Shown here: positions 37,442-48,728 of the stretch, piece after piece
Layout: the number at the start of each line of letters is the position of its first letter
How positions within the stretch are numbered: the first letter of the stretch is position 1
Source: Whitmania pigra
Lineage: Eukaryota > Annelida > Clitellata > Hirudinida > Haemopidae
Direction: 5' to 3'
Assembly: GCA_021613335.1 (NCBI GenBank)
Contig: JAJTWR010000044.1
Span: 2,686,001 to 2,750,000 of the forward strand
Length of the DNA: 64,000 nucleotides
The notes under the pieces: generated by a model
What the model was told of the DNA's origin: nothing
Seen by the model: the letters and a program-made list of their open reading frames with translations, nothing else
Database searches by the model: none
Program-made: the position numbers and the translations under genes

Positions 37442-37959
37442 TGTTGCCCTGAATTAACTGTAAAATGCAGAAAGACATCAAAACATTCCTTATTACTTTA
37501 TTAAAATTAATTTTGTTAAAACGTAAAGTAGAACACAAAAATCAGACTCACTCCAAAAACCTCAAAAACCGCCCCACCGGCAAATATTCTAAAGAGCTGA
37601 CAATTAGGGAAAACAGCTCCGCTTCTTCATGCAAAATAAGCTCATAATTGACATATTTCACTTCTCAATTGACTTGTAATCATTTTGATATATTCATTTA
37701 AATAAATTAGGTACATACATTAAACATCAAGAAAGCTATACAAAAGAAGTAAATAAAAATAAAAATTACTGATATGTGTTATTGTTTTTTAAGATGACTT
37801 AATAAAATAAGTTTTAATAATACAAATGCAATGTTGATTTGAAGAATCTTTCTCGAGAAAGCGCTGATACAATGATGTAATATCTCTAATAAGCGGTACC
37901 TGGATTTAAGATAAAACTTTGTTATTTTACAACACTTTTTGTTAATTCTAATTTACATG
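37442..37959. other. DDX39B upstream region, then retrotransposon edge
   Basis: AT-rich, no exon seen. The DDX39B promoter/5' UTR should be here. The exact left edge of the adjacent non-LTR element could not be fixed. Confidence 0.4.
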
Positions 37960-38330
37960 TGTGTGAGGCATTGAGACAGCGTACTATCGCAAAGTTGCAG
38001 ATAGGTAAAACGCCGGACAACACCGGACAGGAGTCACACCACAGCTCCGAGTGTGTCCGAGTCTCTCGCCAAAGACAAGACCCCCCAAGAAGCAGGATAA
38101 GGTTCCCTCGAGGAAACGACAAGACAAGGACTTAAGAAAAGCCTGAAGGATGGATCAGTGAAATCCTTCAGTGACTTCATCTATAACAAGTGTATCAAGA
38201 GATTTGGGGTCGTGCCTGTCAAACGACCCCAGGAAATGAAGGACTCCAGGCGACAGCGTGAACTCGGACGCCTCAAAGGCGAAAAGAAAGCGCTTCGCCG
38301 TCGGTGGAAAGTGGCCAAAGAAGACGAGAG

Positions 38331-38335
38331 AGAAG
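38331..38335. repeat. Target-site duplication AGAAG, left of LTR insertion
   Basis: AGAAG immediately precedes TGTTGG of the copia-type LTR. The same five bases follow the 3' LTR at 44039-44043. Confidence 0.85.
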
Positions 38336-38415
38336 TGTTGGAATAGCGACATCAATGTTTTTATTATGTTAATGTTCTCTAGTTGTGACCTAGTCATGCT
38401 GTGGAGATATATATA
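38336..38415 (+). repeat. Copia 5' LTR, first 80 bp only
   Basis: Identical by eye to 43855-43934 of the 3' LTR, then abruptly replaced at ATATATATA by the TGTAATG start of a gypsy LTR. Confidence 0.9.
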
Positions 38416-38528
38416 TGTAATGTAGGAACGATAGGGGATCTTTGTTTTTATGGCGGCGTTGAAGTGCGGAAAATAAAAAGGAACGGTTGTTGGTTTTTCA
38501 CGAACAAATTAAACGATAGAACATCACA
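38416..38528 (+). repeat. Gypsy 5' LTR of the chimera
   Basis: 113 bp, TG...CA. It differs from the 111-bp LTRs at 55784 and 60207 by a few substitutions and small indels. It is followed by the same primer-binding sequence TTGGCGACGAG. Confidence 0.9.
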
Positions 38529-38688
38529 TTGGCGACGAGAATTTCGAAACGGACCTTCGCAAATAGTTTGCACCAATTTTATCGACAAAAATCGCAAGTT
38601 TGTTCATTTCGGATAGACGCTGTTGTCTGGCCTCCGAGCGTTATCGAAGTCATCGAAAGCTACTATCGATAACACCATTATCTAATCC

Positions 38689-41275
38689 ATGGCTGAAGCA
38701 CTACCAACGTTTCCGTCGTTTGTAGTCGATTCACACGACTCAGCAGGAGTTCGATGGACAAAGTGGGTTTCTCGCTTTCGCAACCTGATGGTGGCCGTAA
38801 ATATTGTTGATCGCAAACGTCAAAGAGCTCTCCTACTCCACTACGCGGGTGAGGAAGTCAACGACATCCTTGATACTCTTCCAGATGCCGAAGCTGCATA
38901 GGGAGAGGATCCGTTCGAAAAGGCTGTCACTGCTCTCAACAAGTTTTTCACACCAAAGCAAAACGTCGAATACCAGATCTACACGTTTCGACAATCTAAA
39001 CAACAAACAGATGAACCACTAACAGCCTACTACACCCGTTTGAAACAACTGGCAACCTCATGCTCTTTCGACAATGTTGATCGTGAGATAAAATCTCAAA
39101 TCATCCAAGGTTGTTTATCAAGTACACTACGCCGTAAAGCCTTATGTGAACCTGACATGACTCTCACTAAACTCATAGATGTTGGTCGTAGTTTAGAACT
39201 CTCCGATATCCAAGCAAAGAGTATGGAGAATGAGCATGTTAACAAACTGAGTCTGAATCGCAATAAGCAGATTTGCAACAATTCCAAGAAAACAGCTGAC
39301 ATGAAGTGTCACAACTGTGGTGGCACATGGCCACACGAGGGTGGAAAGACATCGTGTCCGGCGCATGGCAAGTACTGCAATTCGTGCAAGAAGCCAAATC
39401 ATTTTGCGTCACAGTGTCGTTCGAAAGATGGTGCATCACGACAGCCGCCACATCAGCGACATCGCGACAGCATATCACATGATAGACCGCAAAGCCGACT
39501 GCCGAAAACCCGTCATGGCAAATACCATCGTGTTCGCCGTGTCAATGCCGACAGCAACGGAAGTTCATCTGACAACAGTGAACATTCATCTGAGCAGAGT
39601 CGTTATGTGTATGCACTGAGCGTTCATTCAAATCGATTGGACACCAAAAGAAATCTACCACACTTCTTAGTGAATGTAAACAACACTACAATCGATGTCA
39701 TCGCAGACTCAGGAGCAAGTGTAAGCATCATGAGCCAACTCGATTTTTCTAAAATTAAACCTGTACCTCAGCTGCACAGCAACTACAAACAAGTATTTGC
39801 ATACTGTTCGCAAAGCCCTCTCAAGGTGCTAGGGACTTTTCGTGCTGTGGTTAGATATAAAGACAGAAAGTCAGACACACTGTTCTACGTCATTGATAGC
39901 AGGGAAGGTTCTCTCCTAAGCTGGGAAGTATCTCAAGCACTACACCTACTGCACGTCGTGAAACCGATTGGTGAACGTACGACATCCACCGATCAGATCG
40001 TCAATGAACTCGTCACAGAATATGCTGATTTATTTCGTGGTGTCGGTAAGCTGAAGGACTTCCAAGTCAAACTACACATCGACAACGCCGTACAACCAGT
40101 CGCGCAGCCTCATCGTCGGGTGCCATTCCATGTTCGTCAACAGTTAGAAGATCAACTCAAGCATGACGAAGAGCTCGACATCATCGAAATGACCGAAGGA
40201 GCTACTCCGTGGGTGAGTCCAGTCGTCGTCGTACCCAAGCCTAAGAGTGAAACTGGCCTAAAACGTGTATGTGTAGATATGCGCCAAGCTAACACAGCAA
40301 TCAAACGTGAAAGACACATTACGCCTACTATAAATGAACTGATCAGTGATCTAAATGGTGCAACAGTTTTCTCAAAATTGGATTTAAATCAAGGTTATAA
40401 TCAACTTGAACTTGCACCTGAATCACGTTACATTACAACATTCTCCACGCATGTTGGTCTGCGTCGATACAAACGTCTCAATTTCGGTATTTCATGTGCC
40501 GCAGAGATCTTCCAGAATGCAATCCGTGAGACACTCAGTGGATTAACGGGCGCAATAAACATTAGTGACGACATTCTTGTGTACGGTAGAACCGAGCAGG
40601 AGATGTTCAACAATCTGCGAGCCGTGTTTCAACGTCTGAGAGAAAAAGGGCTAACTCTTAACAAGCAGAAATGCGTCTATGCGAAGCGCACTCTCGAATT
40701 CTTTTGGTAACGTATTCACTGAACGTGGCATCATGGCAGACCCGAAGAAGATTCAGTCAATTGTTAACATGAACATGCCAACCAATGCATCTGAAGTCCG
40801 CAGTCTACTCGGGATGACTAATTATTGTGCTCGTTTCATACCAAACTATGCTACAGTTTCCGAGCCACTACGTAGACTAACACGACAGGACACACCATGG
40901 CAGTGGACCAATGAGCAAGAATCTGCACTCGCACAACTCAAACAGAAACTATGCAATGCTCCAGTAATGTCGTATTTTGACTCTGACAAGCAAACAGAAA
41001 TACACACTGATGCTAGTCCAGTCGGACTCGGCGCCATCTTGATTCAACGTGGAAATAACAACGAAGAACATATCATCGCTTACGCCAGTAGATCGTTGAC
41101 TGATGTCGAACAACGATACTCACAGACAGAACGAGAAGCACTCGCAGTCGTTTGGTCTTGTGAACATTTTCATATATACATCCATGGCAAGCCAGTGACC
41201 ATTCATACTGATCACAAGCCATTAGTCAGTCTGTACAACAATCCAAAATGCATGCCGCCAGCACGCATCGAGCGT
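38689..41275 (+). pseudogene. Gypsy gag-pol, truncated copy
   Basis: Nearly identical to the first 862 codons of the intact gag-pol at 56056. It has a nonsense change (GAG to TAG at 38899-38901) in gag and a one-T insertion near 40704 that shifts the frame at the end of RT. It keeps the zinc knuckle (CHNCGGTWPHEGG with CNSCKKPNHFASQC), the protease DSGAS, the RT ISDDILVYG and RNase H TDAS. It then fuses, in the restored frame, with copia integrase just after the residues ARIER. The gypsy integrase is gone. Confidence 0.9.
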
Positions 41276-43832
41276 GTGATGATGAAATGTGATCATTGTA
41301 TAAAGGGTAAATCTACACTGAAATCATATCCCAAGATGAGTGAACACTGCTCAAAGCAACCACTAGACCTGATTCATAGTGATGTATGTGGTCCAATGAA
41401 AACACAAACACCTGGAAAGAACAAATATATGGTGACATTTATTGATGACTACTCACGCTACACAATATGCTATCTCATTAAGAAGAAGGATGAAGTAGCA
41501 GACAAATATCGAGAATTTGTTGCAGAAGTGAGTAATAAATTTCAAAGAAAACCAAATAGCTGACAATGGTGGTGAATATACTGGAAATAAGCAAATTGCT
41601 TATCTGAAGCAGGAAGGCATTCGTCTGCAAACAAGTGCACCATACTCTCCAGCCCAGAATGGAGTAGCAGAACGGAAGAATCGATCTATTGTTGAAATGG
41701 CAAAGTGCATGTTATTAGATGCTGGATTGTCACAACAATATTGGGGTGAAGCAGTAATGACAGCAGTGTATTTGCAAAACAGATTACCGACAACAGCAAC
41801 GAACAAGTCTCCTTTTGAATTATGGAATGGAGAAAAGCCAGATTTGTCCCACATTAGAATATTTGGTTGCAAAGCATTTGCATACATTCCAAAAGAAAAG
41901 AGATCAAAATTTGATGATCGTGCAACTGAAGCAGTTCTTGTAGGATACAGCGAACAATCAAAAGCATATAGATTGTTGTTACCAGATTCAAACAGAATTA
42001 TTATTAGCCGAAGTGTGACATTTGTTGAAGATGAGTCAAATAGTGGAATGAGAACAGTACAACAGATGAATCCTGATGGAACAAATGAAGAAATGCACCC
42101 TGCTATAAATGAAAATGATGAAATCAAAATACAAGTTCCTTCAGAAGATATTGAAGACAAGATTGAAAATAATATTAACATTGAAAAAGAAATCAATCAA
42201 CCCAGACGATCTACTAGAAGTAATAAAGGTGTTCCAGCAAAACGGCTATCATTGATGGTACAAAATGAAGTCAAGAAAGAACCATCATCATGGAAAGAAA
42301 TGACACTGTTACCAGAAAAAGAACAGAAAAATTGGATGAAAGCAGCAGAAGAAGAAATGAATTCTCACAATGATAATAAAACTTGGATATTGTGTGATCT
42401 CCCTGCTAATAAGAAAGCAATAGATTGTAAGTGGGTGTTCAAGCTAAAACATGACGTTGAAAGCAATGCACATAGGCATAAAGCACGACTTGTAGCAAAA
42501 GGATTTACTCAAAGGTTTGGTGAAGACTTTGACGATACATTTGCTCCAGTCGCCAGGCATACCACATTAAGAACGCTTCTAACAGTTGCTGCATCAAAGA
42601 AAATGCAAGTAAATTACTATGATGTCAAAACAGCATTTCTGAATGGACAAATTGATGAAGAGCTGTATATGAAGCAACCAGAAGGCTTTATTAAACCAGG
42701 TGAAGAACACAAAGTATGTCAAATAAAGAAAGCGCTCTATGGTCTAAAACAATCAGCAAGAAGCTGGAATCAGAAAATTGATTCAATTCTCAAGATGAAT
42801 GGATTCAAGCAAAGTAAAGCTGATTTGTGTCTGTATACAAAGAAATATGATGATAACTTTGCGTTTATATTATTGTATGTTGATGATTTACTGATATGTG
42901 GTAACTCAGAAATAATCAAGAAAACTGCAAGCATGCTGAATCAACATTTTGAGATTATGAATCTTGGAGAAGTAAGCCTGTACCTAGGTATTCAAATTGA
43001 AAGAGATAAAGATGGTAGTTTCTTGTTATCCCAGAACAGCAAAATTCAAGATGTTATTTCTGAATTTGGGTTAACTGATGCAAAAGGAATTGCAACACCA
43101 ATGCATGCAGATTACTTAAATATCACAGAAGATGAAAATTTGCTTCCTTCAAATGAACAGTATCAAAAGGCAGTGGGGGCTTTACTCTACATAGCTACCA
43201 CTACAAGACCAGATATTGCCGCTGCAATTTCTATTCTATGCCGCAGAGTCAGTACCCCTCGTCAGTGTGATTGGACTGCAGTAAAAAGAGTAATCAGATA
43301 TTTGAAAGAGACAATAGAATTGAAATTAAAACTGAAGGCAGTTGAAGACTCACAACTGATTCTTACAGGGTACGTAGATGCAGATTGGGCAGGTGATAAA
43401 TCAGATCGCAAATCAACCAGCGGATACCTGTTCAAACTCGGAGAAGGAATAATTTCATGGCAGTCAAGGAAACAAACATCTGTAGCTCTGTCATCAACAG
43501 AAGCAGAATACATCGCCGCTGCTTTGGCAAGCCAGGAGTTAGTTTGGTTAAGACAGCTTCTCTCTGATCTGTGTGTGCCATGTACTCAGTCAACTTCATT
43601 GTATGAAGACAACCAAGGATGCATACAAATTGCATGCAATGAGAAAGTCAGTGCACGAACAAAGCACATAGATGTTCGACATCATCATCTTCGTGATTTG
43701 CAATTTCGTGATGTCTTGAACTTGAAGTATTGTGCTAGTGATCAAATGCTTGCTGACATTATGACTAAACCGCTTACAAAGGACAAGTTTTGTAACATTA
43801 TTGGTATGATTGGTTTGCACATTGAGAACTGA
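41276..43832 (+). pseudogene. Copia integrase-RT-RNase H, fused to gypsy upstream
   Basis: The first part (to 41563) continues the gypsy frame. It begins inside the integrase zinc region (CDHCIKGKS), followed by PLDLIHSDVCGPM and FIDDYSRYTICYLIKKKDE. One frameshift near 41540 moves to the frame of DNGGEY and SPAQNGVAERKNR, and then a 711-codon open stretch. That stretch shows RT (VFKLKHDVESNAHRHKARLV, ALYGLKQSARSWN, LLYVDDLLICGN) and RNase H (YVDADWAGDKSDRKSTSGY, SSTEAEYIAAA). The copia gag, protease and first zinc ligands of the integrase are absent. It is inactive as it stands. Confidence 0.9.
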
Positions 43833-43845
43833 AGGTATTGCTGTC

Positions 43846-43854
43846 GAGTGGGGG
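43846..43854 (+). promoter_or_regulatory. Polypurine tract of the copia element
   Basis: GAGTGGGGG directly abuts the TGTTGG start of the 3' LTR, the place where plus-strand priming occurs in LTR elements. Confidence 0.75.
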
Positions 43855-44038
43855 TGTTGGAATAGCGACATCAATGTTTTTATTATGTTAATGTTCTCTA
43901 GTTGTGACCTAGTCATGCTGTGGAGATATATATAGTTCCTTTGTTACATGTTTAGAGTTCTAAGCTTTTGTTCTCTAGTCGCCATTGTGTTGTTGAGCTT
44001 CTACTGGTTTGTTGATTAAACAACGTTTTATTTTATCA
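43855..44038 (+). repeat. Copia 3' LTR (184 bp)
   Basis: Starts TGTTGG, ends ATCA, is followed by AGAAG (44039-44043), the duplicate of 38331-38335. Confidence 0.88.
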
Positions 44039-44044
44039 AGAAGG

Positions 44045-46723
44045 ACTCTCCGTCCTATGGGAGGACGTGAAGAGACGAGTGAGGGACTTGCGCCACGCTG
44101 AAAGAGGGAGACAGAGGAAGTACGAGAGGAGGAGAGCTATGAGAAGCTTCTTTAGCGATCCGTACAGATACGGAAGATCGCTACTAGATCCTCCGAAATC
44201 GGGAGAACTTTCTGTAGAGCAAGACAAGTTGGAAGAACACTTACTCAAAACGTATAGTGACGCACTCCGCCATGAGTCTCTACAGGAAAGGGCCGATATC
44301 CCAACCTTTTGCTTGGCGGCTCCTTCGTTCTAGGAGGTGAGAGGAGTTGTGAGGAAAGCGAGAAACCGATCAGCGCCAGGGCCCAACGGAGTTCCTTATC
44401 TCCTGTACAAAAGATGTCCCAAGACACTATATCTGCTGCATTCCCTCATTCAGAGAGCGTGGTCGGGGGTCACGGTCGATGATGAGTGGAAAAAGGCAGA
44501 GGGCGTCTACATTCCAAAGGAGAAAGACTCCAATGGTCTGAGTCAATTCAGACCAATATCGCTGTTGAACGTAGAGGGGAAAATATTTTTCTCTATCATG
44601 GCATCGAGGCTCACGGAGTTCGTGATGTCCAATCAGTACGTGGACATTTCAGTCCAAAAGGGAGGCATTCCAGGTGTACCCGGTTGTATCGAGCATACCT
44701 CGATGATCTGGGAAGCTATTCAGAGAGCCAAGAGGAACCGGCTGAGTTTGTACGTCGTGTGGTTGGACCTAGCGAATGCATACGGGTCGGTACCACACCA
44801 GCTCCTATGGAAAACATTGGAAGCCCATCATGTGCCTCAGCCCGTTATTCACATCCTTCAGGAATACTTTAACGGGTTCATGATGCGGTTTTCCACCAAG
44901 ACGTACACTACAAGGTGGGTGCCTCTGGAGGTTGGTATAGCAATGTGGTGCACAATTTCTCCTTCCTTATTCGTACTGGCGATGCAGATCCTACTGAAGG
45001 CAGCCGGGTCTCGTATTCCAGAAGCGCACATTGGTAAAGGGGTGTACATGCCTCCAATAAAGGCATTTATGGACGACACCACCCTGATCATGAACAGGAA
45101 GAAGGTTGTCCAAAATACCCTGGACAAGTTTAACAACCTTCTAGAGTGGTGTCGAATGGCTTTCAAACCTGCGAAATCCAGAAGTCTTGCCCTAGTTAGG
45201 GGAAAAATTCGCGAGGACGTGTCCTTCGATGTGGCGGAGCAGCGAATCCCTACAGTATCCGAAGAACCGGTGAAAAGCCTTGGAAGGGTTTTTGACAAGT
45301 CTCTCACCGACAAGAGCATGCAGGACGCCATTCTCCAGCAAACCATTAGGGGACTGCAGGCGATTAAGGCGGCACCGCTGCAAGGGCGGTTCAAAGTGTG
45401 GTTGCTCCAGTTCGTGCTCCTTCCAAGACTTCTCTGGCCGTTAACCATCTATGAGATTGGCTTGTCAGTGGTCGAGAAGCTAGAGAGGAAAGTTAACCGA
45501 TACACCAGAAAATGGCTAGGCCTACCTCCAGCGCTGTCATCGGTAGCCCTCTACAGTAGGAGCACGAGCCTGCGACTACCACTAAGGTCCATCGTGGAAG
45601 AGTACAAACTCTCCAAAATAAGAACGCAGTGGCTGCTCAACAACTCCGCGGATAGCAGGATCCGTGAAGTCAAGCCACTGCTTAGATCTGGAAGGAAATT
45701 CCGAGCGCAGAATGAGATCGACGAATCAGTTGCCGAGCTGATGTTCGAGGAAGTGAGAGGTCCTACCCAGACGGACCGTCATGCAGTAGGATGGAACCAC
45801 CTGCCAAAATGGTCCCAGGCGAGCTCATCAGTCAGAGCCGCCATGATTATCCAGGAAAGGAGGCGAAAAGTGGAACAGGACCGAGTCACGAGGGCAGTTC
45901 AGCAGTCACAGCAGGGTAAGTGGACAACGTGGGAAGACGTGATGCAACGATCCCTTACCTGGAGCGACATGTGGAAAATGTCCCCGCTCCGACTTGCCTA
46001 CGCGATAAGGTCAGTGTACGACCAGTTGCCCTCCAGGGACAATTTGCAGAAGTGGGGTATGGTGGAAGACACCGAATGCCGGCTCTGCGGCGGTACTGAG
46101 ACACTGCACCACGTGCTCAGCAATTGCACGTATGCCCTTGCCAACGGTCGGTACACATGGCGACATAACCAGGTCCTTCGAGAAGTATGCGAAGCCGCAA
46201 AAGCAGCAGTCTCCAAAGCAAACTCGCGTACGATCGCAAATCAGCGAAAGATTTACTTCTTGCGCGAAGGCTTCGCACACCTCTGCAAAAGAGATGTCAA
46301 ACCCCAAGGCGAGACATTCTTGCAGAGGCAAACCACTGGACCATCGCAGCCGACTTAGAAGGGATGAGGCACTACCCCCAGGTGCTGATAGAAAGTGGCA
46401 AGAGGCCGGATCTAGTGCTCGTATCGCCGTCGACGGATGCCATCATTCTGGTGGAGCTGACGGTTCCGTGGGAGGACAGGCTGCAATACAGCAATGCGCT
46501 CAAAGCAGACAAGTATGCAGATCTAACGATGGACCTGGAAGCGAGAGGATACCGCACAGACCTCTACCCTATCGAGATTGGCGCAAGGGGCGTGGTCGGC
46601 AAGTCGACTTACGCTTTCCTCACTAAGATCGGAGAGAGAACAAAGGCTATGACAAGGATGTCTGAGGCCGCTGAAGCGGCTTCATTCTGGATCTGGCATA
46701 TGAGAAGCCAGAAGAAGTCTTAA
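44045..46723 (+). pseudogene. R2-type ORF: RT, CCHC and restriction-like endonuclease
   Basis: The frame from the left part continues at 44045. It is broken by TAG at 44331-44333, then stays open to 46358. RT motifs include RSAPGPNGVPYLLYK, FRPISLLNVEGKIFF, VWLDLANAYGSVPH and the catalytic FMDD (AFMDDTTLIMN). Near the C terminus is CRLCGGTETLHHVLSNC, the CCHC motif of R2-like elements. A frameshift between about 46260 and 46320 leads to the last domain: RPDLVLVSPSTDAIILVELT, then VPWEDRLQYSNALKADKY, a PD-(D/E)xK-type endonuclease fold used for target cleavage. One nonsense codon plus one frameshift make it defective. Confidence 0.88.
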
Positions 46724-46967
46724 CAGGCCACTACACGAAACCGGGGAAAGCCGTCGGTCTCCGGTATGAATGATCCACCGAACGACGGGGCCAAACCATT
46801 GGCCGAGAGACGCGGTGTTGTCGGGAGAAATGGGCCGACCGCGGACTCGCGAAGCAACATGAACTGCGGTCCAAACCGCGGCTTCGAAAAGGCCCGCTGT
46901 CGAGTCCCGAAAATTTCTATCTCCGGCTGCCGCTACAAAGAAATTATAAGGCCCAGTTTGCATATAT

Positions 46968-47215
46968 TAAGGCGGTGTGAAGAAGCCACTGAGAGCTTGC
47001 ATGACCGCTGTAGGCAAACTGGGGTGGAGGCGATCGACATAACAAGGCCAATGAGAGCCCCGCATAGTCGAAGTTTGCAGGCGACAAACAGACAGCATGC
47101 AACATGAAAGAGCCATTGAGAGCTTTCGCAGTCGCTCCAGTCCAGGCAGCAGTGACCGGCATAACAAGGCCAACGAGTGCCTCTCAAAGCCGGCGGTAAG
47201 AGTTGGGTCCAGCAA
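46968..47215 (+). repeat. About 3.5 tandem units in the retrotransposon 3' UTR
   Basis: Units of roughly 60-65 bp start at about 46980, 47041, 47106 and 47168. They share GGCCAATGAGAGC-like starts and CATAACA or CAACATGA ends, and are diverged from one another. They sit between the endonuclease frame and the 3' end GATGGAGTATTTAG. Confidence 0.6.
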
Positions 47216-47540
47216 GACCAAACCGACAGGGACATCCGGCTGATCACCGGATGCGGCCCGCCCCCCGAAAACCTAAGGAGACTCAAAGGGCCGAAACGTT
47301 TGAAGACGGGGGAAACTCCTCTGAGGATCCCTGTCGGAGCTCCAAGATGGAGTATTTAGTAAAAAAAAATTAGTAACAATGCATTACCTGTCAAACTTGT
47401 TTATTTATGTAACGTCAATTTCCTAATTATGACAAATTAGTAAAAAAAATTAGTCAAACCAGGAATGGATTGAGTGGAATTTTGATTTCCGTCTTCAGAA
47501 ATTTCCCAAAGCAAAGTTGCGGTTATGGAGATGATTTTCA

Positions 47541-48728
47541 CAGTACATCTAGTGCTCGACTTACGACCTATGCAACCTACGACCATTCGACTTTACGACC
47601 ACAATACAGCTTACGAATTTAAATTTAAAGCGTGTTATAACATTTTAATTTTTTTCACTTTTCATGTTGTTTATATTTGCTATTGTATTACTCAGCGCAC
47701 CGATATCTATCGCTGATAAATTGGACGATGCTAGACTCGGTACAACAATTTATGTTTTGTGTCTTGGATACTTTATTTTTTATCAAATCCCTTCCAAGAT
47801 ATTAGATGTCTAACAAGAGAAAATTGTCTTAGTCTACGCTTCAGCCTGCTAAGAAGGAAAGAAAAGCCATCGATCTCAACACGAAAATGAAGGTAATTAA
47901 ACAGTACGAAGAAGGAAAGAAAGTGATTGTGATCGCACGTGAAGATGTTATTGAAGATCTCGAAGAGTTGCTAGACTAAGAATCCGGAGAACTTACAAAT
48001 GAAGAGTTAATCGAATTGGAGGAAGAAAGAGTGGCGGAAGAAGAAAGAAGATGAGCCAGAAAGAAAGTTCACCACTAAGGGATTATCAGAAGGTTTATCT
48101 TTACGGAATGAACTTCTTATACATTTCGAATCGATGGACCCCAACATCTAACGATTTGCAATGATTGAAAGGATGGCGCACGATGTGTTTTGTCCGTATC
48201 GTGAAATTTATGATGAAAAAAGAAACCTACAATTCAGACAAAGCTCACCATGTTTATGATAAAACCAACTCTGGTACTTGGGGAACTGCTGTCTTGGATG
48301 ACGACATTAATGTGCCAAGCACCAGTGACCAATAAAATGTTTCATACATGTTTATATATTTGGATGTTAATGACAATTTAATGTGTTTTGTGATTGAAAA
48401 ATTGTTTCCTGTAGTATTTTACACATCTGTATTTTGTATGTTTTGCATGTGTGTTAAACCAGTTGTACATGCACTTGAAGCAGTGTTATTCTTAAACCTG
48501 ACGATGTACAAATAAGAAACGAAATAGTGTAAAGATGGTACCAATTGCACAAAATGAACATAGAAAATTATGATCAATAACAATAATAAAAAAAATTTAT
48601 GATATAATTTAACTTAAATATTTTTTATAACATCACATCACGTTTTTGTACACATAGCGTACTCGACTTAAGACCAAGCCGTGTTACGACCGGTATGTCG
48701 GAACCGATCGTGGTCGAGCAGTAAACTG
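47541..48728 (+). mobile_element. Pogo/Tigger-like element, internally deleted
   Basis: The left end reads CAGTACATCTAGTGCTCGAC. The right end, reversed, reads CAGTTTACTGCTCGAC. CAGT...CTCGACTTACGACC is characteristic of Tigger-like inverted repeats. TA follows the right end; the left TA is not preserved. Inside are a helix-turn-helix relic (KERKAIDLNTKMKVIKQYE, then KVIVIARED, about 47857-47945) and C-terminal acidic pieces (SGELTNEELIELEEE near 47985). The catalytic core is deleted. This is a different family from the copies at 346 and 54537. Confidence 0.75.

Larger units (their letters stand above)
38336..44038 (+). mobile_element. Chimeric Ty1/copia element carrying a Ty3/gypsy 5' half
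   Basis: The outer ends are copia-type: TGTTGGAATAGCGAC at 38336, a 184-bp 3' LTR ending TTTATCA at 44038, and AGAAG target duplications. After the first 80 bp of the left LTR the sequence switches at 38416 to a gypsy LTR. It continues as gypsy gag-protease-RT-RNase H to about 41275. There it switches to copia integrase-RT-RNase H, which runs to 43832, followed by a purine tract and the copia 3' LTR. The remaining copia LTR, gag and protease are missing, as are the gypsy integrase and 3' LTR. The 80 bp shared by the two copia LTRs are identical by eye, so the event is young. Confidence 0.9.
37960..47365 (+). mobile_element. Non-LTR retrotransposon with restriction-like endonuclease, split by an LTR element
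   Basis: The left part (about 37960-38335) and right part (44039-about 47365) are one element interrupted by an LTR insertion. The frame VKSFSDFIYNKCIKRF continues through WKVAKEDERE and, after removing the insertion, into LSVLWEDVKRRVRDLRHAE. RT, a CCHC motif and a C-terminal PD..E-type endonuclease follow in the order of R2/NeSL-type elements. It ends in a long 3' UTR and a short A-run (about 47360). The N-terminal zinc-finger/Myb region is absent, so it is 5'-truncated. Stops and a frameshift make it inactive. The 5' boundary is approximate and no target duplication was identified. Confidence 0.85.

Noticed and set aside
38398..38420. ATATATATA run as a simple microsatellite causing an assembly join
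   Set aside because: The run is part of the copia LTR (the 3' LTR reads ATATATATAGTTCC) and the gypsy LTR begins at its exact terminal TG. A real insertion boundary is the better reading, though long reads should confirm it.
39096..39478. Minus-strand and alternative-frame ORFs over gypsy gag (and the same at 56463-56986)
   Set aside because: They are identical in both gypsy copies and overlap the real gag frame, so they are shadows of its codon pattern.
44858..46331. Several minus-strand open frames over the R2-type ORF
   Set aside because: They lie antisense to clear RT and CCHC motifs and have no family resemblance.
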